A stretch of DNA of 64,000 nucleotides from CAZBSE01 sp964494385 (GTDB lineage Bacteria; Actinomycetota; Humimicrobiia; Humimicrobiales; Humimicrobiaceae): contig CAZBSE010000005.1 in NCBI GenBank assembly GCA_964494385.1, positions 1 to 64,000 of the forward strand, given 5' to 3'. Both the position numbers and the translations under genes were made by a program. Below the pieces are notes generated by a model. That model ran no database searches and was not told the origin of the DNA. It worked only from the letters and a program-made list of their open reading frames with translations. Below, in pieces: positions 62,642 to 64,000 of the stretch; within the stretch, counting starts at the first letter, position 1, and every line of letters begins with the position of its first letter.

Positions 62642-64000
62642 TCATTTCACTTCTTTTACATTTATAAAATTAGTGCTTCCCTTTCCCGGTTTATCTGCCA
62701 TTACGCCGGCCGTAATAACCACCTTATCGCCTGTGCTTATATACTTCAGTTTTTTAGAGACATTTATTGACTCTTCGATCATCATATCAATATTTTTTGC
62801 AAACTCTACCTTCGCAGGTATGACCCCCCAGCTGATCATAAGCTGCCTGACCACCCACTGATTGGGGCTGGCGCCAATTATCCTGCTCCTGGGCCTGTTC
62901 CTGGAGATCTGTCTTGCCGTATATCCCGACTCGGTTGATGAAATTATGGCTTTTGCATTCAGTATGTTGGCAATTTCACGGGAAGCAAAACTTATGGCTT
63001 CCGTAATGGAATTATGGTAGATATTTAATTTCTTTTTAAGTATGGCGTTATTTCGCATAATGGCGTCATAATCAAGCGAAGCTTCGGTTTTATTTATTAT
63101 CTTGACCATCATCTTTAAGGATTCCAGGGGGTATTCCCCTGCAGCAGTTTCCCCTGAAAGCATGACTGCATCCGAACCGTCTATGATTGCATTTGCCACA
63201 TCGCTTACTTCCGCCCTGGTCGGCCTCGGGTTCCTCATCATGGAATCCAGCATCTGCGTAGCGGTTATTACCGGCTTGCCTGCCATATTGGCCTTCTTTA
63301 TAATCTTTTTCTGAATATAAGGGACTTCTTCCTCATTGATCTCGATACCCAGATCACCCCTGGCCACCATAATGGCATCTGCTGAATCCAAAATAGCATC
63401 AAAACTATCGACTGCCTCATGCTTTTCTATTTTAGCAATGACCATGGCATTACTTTTCTTACTTTTCAATACCTTCTCAATTTTTTTGATATCGTCGGCA
63501 CTTCTTATAAAGGACTGGGCTATAAAATCAACCTCCAGCTTTATACCCAGGTCTAAAAATTCAAGATCTTTTTTTGTAACCGTTTCCTCGCTTATGGACA
63601 CGCCCGGCAAATTAACGCCTTTATTGGAGCTGAGAAGACCGCCTGTTATAACTTCACAAACGGCACGCTTTTTAGGCAGGTCAACTTCCAATACCTTACA
63701 TTCAATCAGGCCGTCATCAATGAAAATAAGACTTCCCTTCTTGATATCTTTGATGAATCTATCATAGGTGACCTTTACCACATTGCCTATATCGGAGTAG
63801 CCGGGATCACCGTCAGCCGTGGTAAAAATGATTTTCTGCTTCCTTAACAGGTTTATTTTATTTTTAAGATTTTCTACCCTTATTTTAGGGCCCTGCAGAT
63901 CCAGCATTATTGCCGTATTTTTCCCGGATTTTTTGGAGATTCTCCTTATCTTTTTAACTATTTCAATTACTTCATTGGCCCCACTGTGGGAAGTATTTAT
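62642..64000 (-). CDS. pyk: Pyruvate kinase (5' end outside window)
   Basis: The frame is open to the right edge with INTSHSGANEVIEIVKKI before the ATG-like MLDLQGPKIRV, so about 30-35 N-terminal residues lie outside the window and an ATG start at 63907 would be wrong. The active-site MLDLQGPKIRV, IAKIEKHEAVD and MVARGDLGIE segments and ATQMLDSMMRNPRPTRAEVSD are all present. The C-terminal regulatory domain ends at VNVKEVK without the extra PEP-utiliser domain. It makes ATP and pyruvate from PEP. Confidence 0.95.
   Translation of the reverse strand: MNTSHSGANEVIEIVKKIRRISKKSGKNTAIMLDLQGPKIRVENLKNKINLLRKQKIIFTTADGDPGYSDIGNVVKVTYDRFIKDIKKGSLIFIDDGLIECKVLEVDLPKKRAVCEVITGGLLSSNKGVNLPGVSISEETVTKKDLEFLDLGIKLEVDFIAQSFIRSADDIKKIEKVLKSKKSNAMVIAKIEKHEAVDSFDAILDSADAIMVARGDLGIEINEEEVPYIQKKIIKKANMAGKPVITATQMLDSMMRNPRPTRAEVSDVANAIIDGSDAVMLSGETAAGEYPLESLKMMVKIINKTEASLDYDAIMRNNAILKKKLNIYHNSITEAISFASREIANILNAKAIISSTESGYTARQISRNRPRSRIIGASPNQWVVRQLMISWGVIPAKVEFAKNIDMMIEESINVSKKLKYISTGDKVVITAGVMADKPGKGSTNFINVKEVK

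Noticed and set aside
1..64000. CRISPR arrays, complete insertion sequences, rRNA genes
   Set aside because: No regularly spaced repeats, transposase or rRNA signatures were seen anywhere in the window.

Overview
The window looks like part of a scaffold from an uncultured, probably strictly anaerobic bacterium. It is AT-rich, contains one 100-N scaffold join, and carries a cytosolic [NiFe] hydrogenase with acetogen-type methylene-THF reductase genes, a minimal SUF system, FeoAB and oxygen-independent core metabolism. Many first genes of transcription units start a few bases after a TATAAT-like box with no Shine-Dalgarno sequence, as in organisms that use leaderless mRNAs (actinobacterial and related lineages). 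I cannot fix the phylum from the sequence. A deep-branching actinobacterial-type anaerobe is my guess, and it is only a guess.

Layout. 0-9.7 kb: a DHH-CBS-tRNA nucleotidyltransferase (runs off the left edge), nitroreductase, aldo-keto reductase, two exported proteins, and pabC-pabB-pabA for p-aminobenzoate. 9.9-19.9 kb: an ABC-2 exporter, a cytosolic 5'-nucleotidase-like phosphatase, a two-gene minimal SUF system, an iron-uptake cluster (feoA, feoB, a 50-residue FeoB-associated protein, a DtxR-type regulator with two palindromic operators), a GAF-GGDEF cyclase and an orphan pseudopilin. 20-25.2 kb: a tight five-gene operon with two homocitrate/Re-citrate synthase-like paralogues, LeuC/LeuD-type aconitase subunits and an isocitrate-type dehydrogenase. 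25.7-30 kb: arsenic genes (arsR, arsP-like permease, small thioredoxin, acr3), interrupted near arsR by the N gap. 30-37.5 kb: lipoproteins, bactofilins with a ParA ATPase, archease-rtcB and a serpin. 37.9-42.5 kb: hydrogenase small and large subunits, metV, metF and the hydrogenase maturation protease in one direction. 42.5-49.3 kb: mixed housekeeping genes. 49.4-58.6 kb: a region of gene fragments (MscL, a membrane protein, possible TIR and SHOCT pieces), a PAS/histidine kinase/receiver/GGDEF-HD-GYP signalling cluster and a secreted DUF2927 protein, ending at a tRNA-Leu whose 3' end is repeated 1.5 kb away. 58.8-64 kb: tRNA-Leu, ppx, divIC/ftsB, ktrB-ktrA and pyruvate kinase (cut by the right edge).

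How they work together. The hydrogenase-metVF operon suggests H2-driven reduction of methylene-THF in a Wood-Ljungdahl methyl branch. The pab genes supply the folate precursor. The 20-25 kb operon can be read as acetyl-CoA plus oxaloacetate to 2-oxoglutarate. The two synthase paralogues have lost complementary active-site motifs: one keeps the metal-binding barrel, the other keeps the lid motif. They may therefore work only as a heteromer. FeoAB and the minimal SUF system would supply the iron-sulfur clusters these enzymes need. Two genes (rtcB and the DUF2927 gene) appear to start with ATT behind a good ribosome binding site.
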